Below are positions 32,561-44,108 of a stretch of DNA of 64,000 bases, one piece after another. Origin of the DNA: Haplomitrium mnioides (lineage: Eukaryota > Marchantiophyta > Haplomitriopsida > Calobryales). The DNA lies in NCBI GenBank assembly GCA_049999725.1, contig JBNGIS010013207.1, positions 62,001 to 126,000 on the forward strand, given 5' to 3'. How positions within the stretch are numbered: the stretch's first letter is position 1; every line of letters starts with the position of its first letter. A program made the position numbers and the translations under genes. The notes below the pieces were generated by a model, which was not told where the DNA came from, searched no databases, and saw only the letters and a program-made list of their open reading frames with translations.

Positions 32561-33480
32561 AGATCTTCATGGCTCTAGGAAAAGACATCATTGAAGTTTG
32601 CAAGGGTCTGAACTATGGCTCTCTCTGCGGCCATGGGTAACCTTGCTCCCACATGAAATTTTTGGCCGTGCTATATGACAACCTCTTTATGTCGTCATTC
32701 TCTCACTATCCACTTCATTCTTGCTAAGTATCTCATCTTCTTCATCCTGGGTCGCCAAGCGCATTCCTCCCTGTACTAGCGTTGTCCCACTCCTCTCTTT
32801 GTGGAAGAATCTTGACTCCCCTTCTAGTTCGGGATGCACCCTCTCTTTCTTCTCTGATGGTTTGACCATGTCTCCCAAACTGGGTCCTTCTAGCATGTTC
32901 TCCATCAGTTCTATTTGCGTGATCACCACTTCTCCTTCGCCCGTCAGATCTTCTTCTGGTGCCTCATCAACCAACTAAACCCAGTAGTGACACTTTGTTT
33001 CGGCCTCATCTTCTGAGCATTCCTTGTTAGAGTCCGCCTCGATTTGCATCTCCCCCTCCTATGGCAGTGCCTATAATAGACCACCATCCCTCTCGATCCG
33101 ATTGTCAGAGTGGAGTTTCCCCAATTATGCAAGACTCAGGCACCGTACAACCATGGTCTTCCAATTAGAACTGGGCAAGGAGAAGTCTGCGCCAGCCGCA
33201 CCACCATATAATTCAAACGGAATTCTACGCCTCCAATGATGGTGGGTATTTGCAATACAGGTCCCAGCGGCTTCACTCGTGATCCATCAGCCAATCTCAT
33301 GAATTGAGTGGTGGATTGAATTTCCTTAAATCCCAACCAATGTGTGGTCTTCTCAATCAGGATGTTGACTCCTGCTCCTCCGTCCACCGGTAAAAACAAA
33401 AGCGTGCAACTAGTGATCTGAATATCGATTTCCAGTGCTCCCTTGTCCTCATACACCAAACTCAGATTTGTTGTTGCACC
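32561..33480 (-). pseudogene. Protease and protease-RT linker remnant (element EF)
   Basis: The piece 33459-33136 holds I-D-I-Q-I, the site P-V-D-G-G-A-G-V-N-I, and R-P-W-L-Y-G-A with the Trp intact. The acidic linker (32974-32687) reads E-N-M-L-E-G-P-S and ends near the pre-RT segment. Frameshifts separate them. Confidence 0.8.
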
Positions 33481-35400
33481 TACTCAAGGTAGTCATCTCC
33501 GCCTCCTAGGTCCCATCAACAACTCCCTCAATTGTCTTGTGTATAGTGGACTATCTCAGATCAACTGCCACACTATTGCCGTGATTGGACAACCTTGGAC
33601 ATCAACTTGAATTCTATAGGGAACAGGCTTCGTCGGTTTGGTAACAGCTGTCACCGCTTTCTTGCCCTTCTAAGGCTGTTATTGATGCCTGCTGTCTTTG
33701 GACTTCCATCAGAGTTTCCCTAGCAGCATTACACTCCTCTGCAACATCCACTGCCTCCACTCGTCTTCTCACCTCCTCCTGCTACTTGGGGTGAAACCAT
33801 TTGGGATTATCCATTTAATAATGTGAATCACTAATGGATGGCAACTTGGGAGCTTTGGCTTTCTCAGCTTCACGCCCTTTTTTGCGCTTCTCCTTCTTCA
33901 AGTTTTTGGCTTTCGATTGAGTCATCAAACGATAACAATCTTTTGATGAGGGTGTCTCCCAACATGGCAACTCCATTTTCTCCTCTTGTAGCTCGCCTCT
34001 GGCTCCCTGTTCACATTCTAGAGATACCAAATTCACCGTAGGAGGTTCTGGTGGTGGGTTCAAACTTACATTCTGAACTGGCTCTGGTCTCCTATTGAGC
34101 GGACAATTCATCACTACATGCACTTTTTTATTGGAAGCATAGCGCATATAGTATCCCAATGTTTTACTTGATTCTAAACAATTCGAAGAGATGTGACCTG
34201 GCTGACCAGAATTCCAGGAGATCATAATGGTTGTTTAGGAAGGCCTACTGGTTACCCAACAACTGGACTTTCGTGCTCGTGCTCCGATAGGTCTGTTTAG
34301 AATTGTGCGAGGTCCACCACTGACCTAGTAGAGTGTCTTCGGGGCCTCCTCGTGCACACAGTCAACTTCCTCTTGCATGTACTCTGGGGGTTCTTCTCTC
34401 ACATAATGGATGGCATAGGCCTCTGCAAGGCACTCTTGAAGAGAATGGCCATGTTGCTTGCACTTCACGCACCAGACCCCTAGCCGTCTAGTCGGCCTCG
34501 GCTTGCTTTCCAGCTTGAACTCTGCGAGGAGTATATTCAAGGCTTCCATCTTTTCATTCAACTCCTCCAGTTGATACTTCCCACCTTTCCTTCCTGGGGG
34601 CTCTAGTTCCGGCTCTGGTTTAGAGACTCTCTTTGGCTTCTTCTTGCCATCCTGGTGGTTGAAGTGCCGATCCTTCAACTCTCTGGCTTCCCTCTTCTAC
34701 TTATGCTCCTTTTTCTTCTTCTTCTTTCTAGTAGACTTATCCTCATGAGAACTGCTGTTGTGCAACTCCTCTTTACTCCCCGAGGTGGAGGCTGAACTCT
34801 CCTCCGACTCCCCCTCACTGCTTGACTCATCCGAAGAGTCCTTGGATTTGTACCTAGCTCGTGCCTTTCTTCTTGAGCTTGTGATATAGGCTCTCACGTG
34901 GGATTGAGCCACACTGACCACATCTTCAAGGGTCTAGGGGTCGGTCTGCCGTACCCACGTCCCTATCTCCTTTGGTAGAGCCTCCAAGAACCATGAGGTC
35001 AACATTCCATCAGTGGCCGGTGGGTTCAGCTTTCATGCCACTTCTTGAATCTCTGTAGGAATTTCCTCGCCGATTCCACTTTTCGCATTTGTAGCTGCCC
35101 CATCTTGATTAAGGCCTTTATCTCTTCTCCAATATGTCAGAGCTCGGACATGAACGTGGCCTAAAAAGCCTCCCAATCCTTCTTGATCTAATTCGTCAAG
35201 TCCTTATACCACGGTTGTGCCTCTCCCTTGAGAACAACTGGCAGAAAACCTAAGATCATGTGACTTTCTCTGTTTGCCTCTGCCACATTCTCAAGATCGT
35301 CTAGCCACACATCAGGGTCATCCTTCGTTCGCCCTTTATACGGCTTGTTTTGAAATCTTCCATGTAGTCCTTGAGGTGGTACAAGGTCCTCCACACTTGT
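33481..35400 (-). pseudogene. Gag remnant (element EF)
   Basis: In order on the minus strand: the capsid N-part (35394-35188, W-L-D-D-L-E-N and P-W-Y-K-D), acidic serine-rich and lysine-rich stretches (34921-34697), and the first CCHC knuckle, intact (C-V-K-C-K-Q-H-G-H-S-L-Q-E-C, within 34678-34325). The second knuckle has both leading Cys changed to Ser. The third has lost its two leading Cys (34225-33815). The gag-protease linker follows. Several frame breaks are present. Confidence 0.82.
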
Positions 35401-35621
35401 CTTGCTCCCTTAACTTCCTACCTTAACTTCAAAGCAAAGCACCCACAATTAAAGGAAACATTCTAGTGCCAAACCCTAATGACACTTCAAGACTCCAAGC
35501 ATTTCGTGCCAAGTCTTTACATCGCTTTCAACTTCAACCCTAGCGCCGCCACCTTTAGCTGCTACTCTTCCCGAGACAATAAACCAGTTTCGAGTTGGTC
35601 TCAGGTTGTTGCAAACCTTTG

Positions 35622-35638
35622 CCATCCTTCCAGCGCCA
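35622..35638 (-). promoter_or_regulatory. Primer-binding site of EF
   Basis: The minus strand reads TGGCGCTGGAAGGATGG, 8 bases inside the 5' LTR edge. It is the same site as in C, H and I, with three or so changes. Confidence 0.7.
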
Positions 35639-35646
35639 AAAAACTA

Positions 35647-38017
35647 TGTCACGCCCCTCTCCCTGGCGCTAACCCCAAGAAGAGCTAACTTTGAGGAAAG
35701 AGGACCGACATGGTGTAACAAGGTCTTTTATGAGATGGCACCGGACCCCGACTTATCTCTTCTACCCACTAATGGTTGTGTGTTTCCTAGCAGCACGTTC
35801 ACACCAAGCCAACCCCTAAGACCCATAGCCACTTGCTCTCTTCAAGCACAACCCCAAGCTAGAACCAAAACCCGCTCAGATATGTCGTTCTAGAAGCCAA
35901 CTATTCTTGTGAGGGATTGGCTTTCCAACCTTCATATTTACACCATTTCAAAGAGGAAAAAGTATATACAAGATTGTGTCCACTTACTCAACGCAACTCC
36001 TGCACAAAAAATATACACAGGCCAGCTACTCTTAACTTCCGTACGTCGCCCCTAATACTTATCCACAACTATACAACAAAGACTATAAACATATCTACAC
36101 TATATAGACAGAAGTGCATAGCGCCATCAGCCAACGACTTCAGACACCACTTGAGTCTCCCCTGCAACGTTTCACACTTCGGCCTACCAACTCATGCACC
36201 CGCCACCAGGTAGTTTATACTCTTTATCCTAGAGGGGCTTGGATTCACTTCCACAAGCTCGGAAGAAGGTCCGATTAACTTCCACCCTTGGAAGACAGTC
36301 CTACCGACTGCTGGAACCCACTCCACCCAAGACCTCAACTAGCTCTTCTCCACAGTGAGTGGGCACTAACGCAACCACCCCTTGCATTCGGCCCCCCTTG
36401 AATTGCAAACCAGCAACACCCTCCAAGTGTTACTAGGGCTGAATCCCCTACACAAGCACAAACTATGATGACCCCAAGTCCTCCTTGGTTGCCTCTCACG
36501 ACTCCCAGCCAAATACCCTCTCTTCTCCTTTGAGTATCGATCCACCTCTGAACGTTGATCCACCCTCTACAATGAGTTGAAGTGGACCACTCAAGCCTCT
36601 AGAGACTCCAGCCCAGCAATTCTCGGCGCCCATCTAGTCCACCTTCACTCCTTTGGCCCCAGAACAAAAGTCCACTTGCTTCAATCAAAGAATCACTAGA
36701 GCACGTCCGCTGTTCCTTGTTGTTCCCCTCACACATGATCTTAAGTGACACCTTCTGATCAACCTGTCAACCTCTAGACTCGGAGCGTCTTCCACAATGC
36801 ATGTGCGCACACCCTTGTACATATCCATGCTTTATTAATCGCACTGATCGCCTCCAAATTAAGACTTCAATCACAATGTGTCGCCGACATTATCGACCAA
36901 GCATTAGCGCACATACTAGTACATTTCCACACCTCCTCGACATGCACCAACCCGTCACTCTTCCTAGTGAGGATTATCTATACTCTAGCTGTTTGTCTCC
37001 TCCTTGCTTACAGTGGATCATGACCCTTCCTTCTTGAAGTCTCTCCATCCAACATTGGTAAGCGCTCCAATTTAAACCTTCACACGTGTTCAGAAGACAA
37101 CACATGACCCTATAATGCCAATGGTCGACTACTCGATGAGTTGACCTGAATAGATAAGATCAACCTGATGAGATGATTTGAAGAAGATGGATTGATAAGC
37201 TGCTACGATGAAGATAGGATTGGCTTGATCCAATAAAATACTCCAATACAGAAAAGATCAACGAGGCTCCGATTAGAACCTAGGTCTCATTGAAGCACCG
37301 CCCGACGCTGTCTTCCAAAAGGAAGTTGGACCGTCGCAACTGTCAGAAACAAATGACAAGGTCATACCAAGGAAAGTCAACTCCGATGCTTGACCAACCC
37401 CCACAACACCGACACAACTCCCATAGAAGGAAGACTTCAAAAGACTTAACATTGTTCGGACCCTGATTAAGCCCGTTAACGCTCGATTGATTTGCGCGTC
37501 CACTGACCTCTCTAGTGTTGTCGCTATCTTCCGATGGTTGTCACATTCTTCATTCTCCTTTGTATTCTTCGATTCTGATTGTGCTGGGAGGGAACGCCTT
37601 CCCTTCTTCTCGCTATCGAGCTTTGGCACTGTCCCGATAGTCAAGAATAACAATGGATCTCCTTGCCTTCGCTTAAGCTCTTCTTTACTTATGTCGAGTC
37701 GTTGATTCTAAACAATTCCCTTGATCTTCCTCATTTGGCGTTTAATCTTTCAACTCTTAGATTGCTTCCTTCTTAGCTTCCTTGCGAGTCTCTTTGCCAC
37801 ATCTTCGGAGAGTCTCATGTCCTTCCACCATCCAAGTTATGATTTTCGTGTTCCATTGACCTTTCAAAAAAATAGTTGAACGATCCCCTCTCCTTATCAT
37901 CGATATTGGATACTCTGATGCCTCTTGAACATCTCCACGCTTAGAGGCAGAAAACTGCTCCGATGATCCTTCTGATTTCTCCCATTTTTCATTAGTGCCT
38001 CAAATCACCAGCTGACA
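35647..38017 (-). repeat. 5' LTR (LTR2) of EF, complete
   Basis: The minus strand starts TGTCAGCTGGTGATTTG (38017) and ends GGGGCGTGACA (35647), 2371 bp. This is the reference copy I used for LTR2. The five flanking bases at 38018-38022 are CATGT; the matching copy at the left end is lost. Confidence 0.83.
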
Positions 38018-38848
38018 CATGTTCATTCTCTGGACACAGATTATGCCACAAAATGGGTTAAGGCAAGAGCTACCCGAAAAGATGATGCAAGGACAATGAT
38101 AGGCTTCTTGTACAAAGAGATGTTTTGCAGATTGGGAGCAATGCTGGAACTGGCAAGCGACCAAAGTCCACATTTCATCAATCAGGTGATCAATGATTTG
38201 ATAAGCATGTACTTGATCAAGCATTGTTGGACAATAGTTTACCATCTCAAGGCCAATGGGCTAACATAAAGGGCGAATTGGATTATGGGCAAGACTCTTA
38301 GCAAGACCGTATCGACCAACAAAACAAATTGGCACCTGAAGTTGCTAATGGCCACCCAGGCCTACAATCTGGCCTATGAGACAACAATGGGCCACTAGTT
38401 GTACTTCTTTATCTTTGGAAAACATGAATTAATACTGGAAGAATTTGAGGTGCCGACAAGAAGGGTGTTGTAGAGGGAAAGGTTGGCGGAAGACCAAACC
38501 AAGGTTGAATGAATACATTAATTGGAGGCGCTCAAGGATATTTGAGTACAAGCCCAAGATCAAGTGGAGCACCAACAAGAGTTAAGGAAGACAACCATCA
38601 CAAGAGGCTGAGCCAATGAACATTCAAGAGGGGGGTTTGGCACTATTGTATGAAAACAAGTTTGTACACTTTCCAATGAAGCTACAAACTAAATGGATGG
38701 AACCCTTTGTGCTCAAGAGGCTTCATCGGAATGGGTTCACGGAGTTGGAGACCTTGGAGGGGGAAAGGATCACAAATTGGGTACACTATGATCGCCGGAA
38801 GAGGTATGTAAATAGAAAACAAGATGGAAGGGAGCAGATGACAATTTG
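38018..38848 (+). pseudogene. Integrase core and C-terminus (element G)
   Basis: The sequence begins inside the core just before T-D-Y-A-T-K-W-V, exactly at the end of EF's LTR. The second Asp motif reads S-D-Q-S. The catalytic Glu codon is TAA (38267-38269, where others have L-T-E-R-A-N). Many further stops occur before the GPF-type module (38616-38848, M-E-P-F-V-L-K-R-L-H). The first core Asp is missing from this side because of the EF insertion. Confidence 0.85.
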
Positions 38849-39020
38849 ACAAGAGTGTCGAGGTGTGTGCATGGAATGATCAGTTAAGGAGTTGTACAAT
38901 ATGTGAATAGATATTGTTTTTTGTATTGAACGTGGAGGTGACAAAGCGCAAAGCAACACATATGTCCGCCATCATGAGGATGGTAAACGTGGGATTGCTT
39001 CACACTTAAAAGGGGAGTCA
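38849..39020 (+). other. 3' untranslated stretch and PPT of element G
   Basis: It is non-coding and closely matches 23212-23383. It ends with GCTTCACACTT and the purine tract AAAAGGGGAG (39008-39017). Confidence 0.7.
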
Positions 39021-39590
39021 TATGAGCTTGCTATATGAGGCATTATGAGAAATTTTGCAAGTTTAGAAGCATCACCATGGCATTTATCTATTTTTGGCCG
39101 TGAAGACATTCTAGAGACATTGTGGTAACCAAGAGAGGAAATCTTCAGGTAGGAAGCACTTGACTACTCATCAATGAGGACATCGAAACAAAGAGACTAG
39201 AAGTGGCAGGATGGGAGAAGAGAAGGTTCTCTAGCGACATTATGGAAGGACTCTTCATTAGGCTTGGGCAGTAGTGACCTTGACGGGGTAAAATTCATGA
39301 CCAAGGGATGAAGACTAGAGGAGCATGGAAGATATTGACAATTTGAAGGCAGAAATGGAGCTTAAAGAAACATGGAGCGGTACATCCTTTATTCTCAAAT
39401 ATAGGGGTTGTGGCAAGGCTTGATAGAGGGAGGTTGGAGAGGCACTCTTAGTGCAATTAAAGTCCAAGGGAACAAGAAAGAACAAAGAATGTGTTAACAT
39501 TTGGAAGGCAGCGATAACAAAAGGTTTTAGAGGACGCTTTGATATATTGGGTGCTACCAGGGCTCATCGCGATCCAGCAAGTTTCATCCT
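39021..39590 (+). repeat. 3' LTR3 of element G, first part
   Basis: It starts TATGAGCTTGCTATATGAGG (the first TG has become TA). It matches 23384-23840 plus an extra segment of about 150 bases. It is interrupted at 39590 by a solo LTR1 and resumes at 54983, as shown by comparison with the uninterrupted copy near 23830. Confidence 0.82.
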
Positions 39591-40503
39591 ATTCAGCCGG
39601 TGACATGAGTCACTAGGGAAGAACTCATGGAATCGGAGGTGGCAGTGCAGCAATTCCTCTCTTGTAAGTGATAAAGTACCCCGGAAGTAACGGATCAACT
39701 CCAATTAGTGAGTAAGAGCGGATTGCCAAGATCCGAAGAGTGGAATTGGGCTGTGGCGGGGAAGGAAGGGAGGTTGATAGAAGAAGGGCTTGCGGGATCG
39801 CTTTAGAGTGGGGGAAAGGAGCTGTGGCAACAAGCGAATGGAAGCACCACTAAAATTTGAAGGAAACGGACTGGAGCATGCAAGCATCATCGAGGTGCAG
39901 GAATCAAGGCCCGGACAAGGAGGGATAGAGCGCTCACTAGAGGCAATCCACCGAGAAGAGGAAGGAAAGGCAACCTTAGAAGTGAAGAAGGACCATGGAC
40001 CAGAGGAGGAGGACCAGAGACGTGGGGCGAAGATCGAAGATCGACAACAGTTGGAAGGGACCGAAGGTAAGCAAAGGGTTGCAACGTATGCTTTTAGATG
40101 GTCGTGCACCAAAAGGAGGGATTGGGAAAAGAAAGGAGGGGGCAACGACCTTCATGAACAGTGACGACGTCGAGGATTGGAGGGCGCTCCACTTCCTCAT
40201 GCATTAACGGGCTTTGGCGGGGTCCAAACTCACTTCAGAGTTCATGGTTCCGAGGGCTTGTGCGGAAACGTGGCAAGCGTGGAGGTGTCTGAGGGCTTCT
40301 ACGGAAACATGGCAAGCGTGGAGGTGTTCAAGGGCTTCTTCGCAAATGTGGTAGGTTCACAAGAGTCCCTTGGTCACCTTTGGAACCCAAGGTCAGCGCA
40401 GCGGTCCACCTTCCCTATTGAAAGTGGCGTTAGACGGCGCCTTATGGAACCAAGTCAACTGCGGGCCCAGAGGTTCCACGGTTTCCTTTGGACTCCCTAT
40501 CAT

Positions 40504-40508
40504 GAGGA
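40504..40508. repeat. Target-site duplication of element H, left copy
   Basis: GAGGA is immediately left of the LTR edge TGTCACTCGCC. The identical GAGGA is at 52958-52962. Confidence 0.88.
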
Positions 40509-42283
40509 TGTCACTCGCCTCCTTCAGGCCTTAACCTTCACATATGCCACTTGGAAGGCAGCGGAGGACAAAAAATGGGAATAAGGTTCTTTTGTGAGAT
40601 GGCCCCTATCTAGTTATCACTTTCAGGCTTTAAGGGATCTCTCTTTACTTTTCAAGCCCTTTCCTCACCTCAACATTCACATCAGCAGCCAGTCTGCTCA
40701 TTCACCCACAATGTTAGAGTACACATGCACATAAACCCAAATATCTCTATGGTAATCTTCAATGTAATTCAGGGGTCTCAAATCAGGGCCCATCCATCTT
40801 GTATACACTTGAGGAGCAGAATGTAATGACTCGTGTGTCACAGAACAATGACAAGAGACTTGAATCCCCCTCGCAGGGTTGTCCCTGGGTCTGAACAAGT
40901 AGAATTCCTCCCTACTTCTAGTCTTAAATGTTTCCTACACAATATAACATAATTTAGGAGCACAATTCAATGACCCCACAATCACAGTACTATGTCAAGG
41001 GACTTGACTCCCCCTCCACAGGGATGTCCCAAGGTCTGAACAACTGGTATCTATATGATCCTAGTTCTAATTGCTTCTTATACAATATAACAGAATTCAA
41101 ATCTAACTAACACACTCATACACAATTACAACCATACACACTCATTACACTTCACCAAAATCAGAGGCCTTGTAGGACTTACCTCTCCAGCAGACTCCTC
41201 CTTTCTTCCCCAACTTACCACCTCAATCTTCCTTTCCTCTTTCACACACACACCTTTCTTCTAGATAGTTTTTCAATTTCCCTCGTGAGAAGCCTTGGAT
41301 TTACTTCTTCAAGCTCGGAAGAGGATTTTTTCACTTCCACCCCCGGAAAATAGTCCTCCTGATTGCTGGTAGCTCACTTCATCTCTAAGCCTCGAACAAG
41401 TCTTCTCCATAGTGCGCGGGCATTAACGCAACTATCCCCTCCTCAGTTTCACTTGAAAGATAACACCAAAGCACACTCCAAGCACTCTGGGTTGATGCTC
41501 TTGCACAAAGGATAAATAGACGACCCGAAGTTCCCACATGGCAGCCTCTCCTGAATTCTCAACAGAACGGATCCCCTTCAAATCTCTCGTATTGATTCAC
41601 CTCCGCTACATGTGGACCCGCCGAGATCAGTTCACCTAGATCGCCCAAGCCTATAGAGCTCCTCGCTTTGCGATTCTCGGCGCCCCTCCAGTCCACCTCT
41701 ACCCTTCCGAACCCCCTGCAGGAGTACACTCACCTCACGTAAATTCTCACTGGAATCCTCTTCTGCTTTACCTCGTTGCGTGTTCCTGTCTCGAGATCGC
41801 TTGCGCGTCTCTAGCTTGTTTGCACACCAACCCGATCAAATTCGAAGCCCATCAATGTATACCCATCATTTCTCTGCCCTCTCCAAATCCGTCATGTTAG
41901 AAAAAGGTCCTTATTTCCATTAGGCTTGGCTCTAGACGTGGCGACACCTGTGCCGTCTATTTGCAGAATGCCTTCAAGTACAACAGTCACACGGGGTCGA
42001 GTCCGAAGAATCTCGTAGACTGAGATTGCAAATATTCTCACAGAACCGAGTCCGAAGAACCCAATGGAACATGGTTCCGAAGAGTCTTGTGGAACATGGT
42101 CTGAAGGAAACTCGCGGATCTGAGTCTGTAGAACCCAGCGGAACCTAGAGCCCATTGTTAACTTTTCCTCTGTTGTCGCCGTCCGATGCCACATTCAACT
42201 TGGAAGTTGGACCGTTGCATTGACCTTGTTCCGTAGTTGACCACGAATCCCAATCTGAAGAATCCAACGGATAGGGAAGTCCA

Positions 42284-42920
42284 AAGGATCCCTCAGACTC
42301 CTTCGAAGCGCCACGTGTCCAAGGTTGACTTTCTTTCGTGGCCGCCATCCAACGCCGTTTTCAACAGGTAAGGTAGACCGCTACGCTGACCTTCGTCCGT
42401 GGTTGACTTCTCTCTTACCCAAAGGATCCAATGGTCTCTCCCGAAGCAACATGTATCTGAGGTCGCGTCGTGTGACATCGTTTTAAACAGGGAAGGTGGA
42501 CCGCCGCGCTAACCTTTGTCCGTGGTTGACTTCTCTCAGACCCGAAGGATCCAACGGGCTCCTCCGAAATCCCATGTATCCAAGGCCACACCGTTCGACA
42601 ATGTTTTCAACAGGGAAGGTGGACCGTCGGGCTGACCTTCGTCCGTGGTTGACTTCTCTGTGACTCGAAGGATCCAACGGGCTTCTCCAAAGCGCCATGT
42701 ATCCGAGGCCGCGCTATCTGACACTGTTTTCAACAGGGAAGGTGGACCGCCGCAATGACCTTTGTATGTGGTTGACTTCTAGAACTTTGACCCGAAGTAT
42801 CCAACAGGCTCCTTCAAAGCGCCACGTATCCGAGGCCGCGCTATCTACATTTCCAATGGGGGAGGTGGACGGCCACGTTCACCTGGTTCTAAAGAATCCA
42901 ACGAGCTCCTCCGAAGTGCC
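42284..42920 (-). repeat. Minisatellite of about 123 bp in LTR1 (H, 3' LTR)
   Basis: The anchor AAGGATCC recurs at 42284, 42422, 42545 and 42668, with AAGTATCC at 42795, giving steps of 138, 123, 123 and 127. Each unit contains CGTCCGTGGTTGACTTCTC and a TTTTCAACAGGGAAGGTGGA segment on the plus strand. The same unit recurs near 300-560 and 7070-7270 (A), 51600-51940 (H 5' LTR), 53000-53350 and 59390-59640. Confidence 0.85.
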
Positions 42921-43064
42921 ATGTGTCCTCTGAATCTCCTATACATTTGTGAGGCCACCATGTTTCCGAGGGAGCGCCGTACGACACCATTTTCAACATG
43001 GAAGCTTGATTGCTGCGCTCACCTTAGGTTTTGAAGAAGACCACGGACACCCCTACGCTGACAA

Positions 43065-43330
43065 CGTTTCCGCAAAGCCCCGTGGTCCTTGTGCGCCTGC
43101 CATGCCTTTGCAAAGATCCGCGGACAACCTGGGCCTGCCACGTCTCCGCAAAGACCAGCAGACACCTTGGGCATGCTACGTCTTTGCAAAGATCCGCGGA
43201 CACCTTCGGCCCACCACGTCTTCGCAAAGGCTTGCAGACACCCTGGGCATGCTACGTCTCCACAAAGGCCCGCGGACACCTTGGGCCCACCACGTCTCTG
43301 CTGAATCTTTTTGGACATTTTTTAGAACGC
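43065..43330 (-). repeat. 38-bp minisatellite in LTR1 (H, 3' LTR)
   Basis: A core of the type ACGTCTCCGCAAAGATCCGC recurs at 43065, 43103, 43141, 43179, 43217, 43255 and 43293, exactly 38 bases apart. It is CpG-rich. Shorter arrays lie at 52125-52330 (H 5' LTR) and near 1-110, 6790-6960, 56820-56960 and 58900-59170. Confidence 0.9.
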
Positions 43331-43926
43331 CACGTTTCCGTTGAATCTCCCGGAGCCCTCCGAAGAAGCCACCTTTCCGGAAAGACTCACAGACACTGAA
43401 GGAAGGAGTCGTTGACCCCAGTTTAACCCTCTTAACGCCTAAGGGATCGGAGCGTCCCTTGATCCTTGGCCTACTCGCTGCTCACAAAGGCCATAGCCCC
43501 TCCTTTCTCTTCCTGATTCCTGCTTTTTGTGCGTGGCATCTGAAGGCTTGCCATTCGGCCTTTTCTTGTCTACGGTCCCCCTCACCTATAAGCGCTCTTC
43601 GATCTCTGCCCCGCAGCTTCGATCCTCCTCCTCTTGCCCTTGCTTCTTTCTCCTAGGATCTTGATTACTGCCTCCCGATGATACTTAGGCTATCTTCCGC
43701 TTCCGTCCAATTTTAGTGGTGCCCCCCACTTGCTGGCTACCACAACTCCCTTCTCTCCTTCGGAAACGATCCTGTTCCACTCCTTAGATCCCTGCCATGC
43801 GCTCACTGATTGGAGTCGATCCATTGCTTCGGAGGTACTTTAGCACTTACAAGAGGAAGATTGTCATAATGCCACCTCTGATCTCGTGAATTCTTCCTTA
43901 TCGCCTTATGTCATTGGCCGACATAA

Positions 43927-43936
43927 CTCCCCCTTC
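43927..43936 (-). promoter_or_regulatory. Polypurine tract of element H
   Basis: The minus strand reads GAAGGGGGAG after CGCTTCACACTT and three bases before the LTR start. Confidence 0.85.
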
Positions 43937-44108
43937 AAGTGTGAAGCGAATTCGTGAACACCCTTCTTCGTACATTAATTCCATTGGTTGCCTCCTCCGC
44001 AGTGGTCACTACTTGGCTAATCCAATGTTGATGAAGTGCAATTCCACAAACATCCACGCACACTCACACACCCAACACACCTGCACCCACTCACACACAC
44101 ACTCACAC

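Larger units (their letters stand above)
26770..38017 (-). mobile_element. Ty3/gypsy element EF (LTR2), split by a gap and an insertion
   Basis: The left part (26770-29937) is 3' LTR, PPT and integrase. The right part (31892-38017) is RT, protease, gag, PBS and 5' LTR. The two LTRs belong to the same subfamily (for example 27440-27800 against 37028-37390), and the coding order is collinear, so I read them as one element. The missing RNase H and RT C-terminus would fall in or beside the 400-N gap. It lies between G's RT (left) and G's integrase core (right), which suggests insertion into G with later loss at the left edge. Confidence 0.72.
40509..43923 (-). repeat. 3' LTR (LTR1) of element H
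   Basis: The minus strand starts TGTCGGCCAATGACATAAGG (43923) and ends GGCGAGTGACA (40509), 3415 bp. It is longer than A's LTR mainly because the 38-bp and 123-bp arrays have more copies. Confidence 0.88.

Noticed and set aside
40177-40584. A 135-codon open frame around 40.2-40.6 kb
   Set aside because: It crosses the boundary between the solo LTR1 and element H, so it is a chance fusion of two LTR pieces.
43065-43330. CRISPR-like regular array
   Set aside because: The units are contiguous 38-bp repeats without unique spacers and lie inside a plant LTR.
42949-43399. Open frames of about 100-130 codons on both strands near 43 kb
   Set aside because: They are created by the 38-bp array. A period that is not a multiple of three shifts frame each unit, so no stable protein is encoded.
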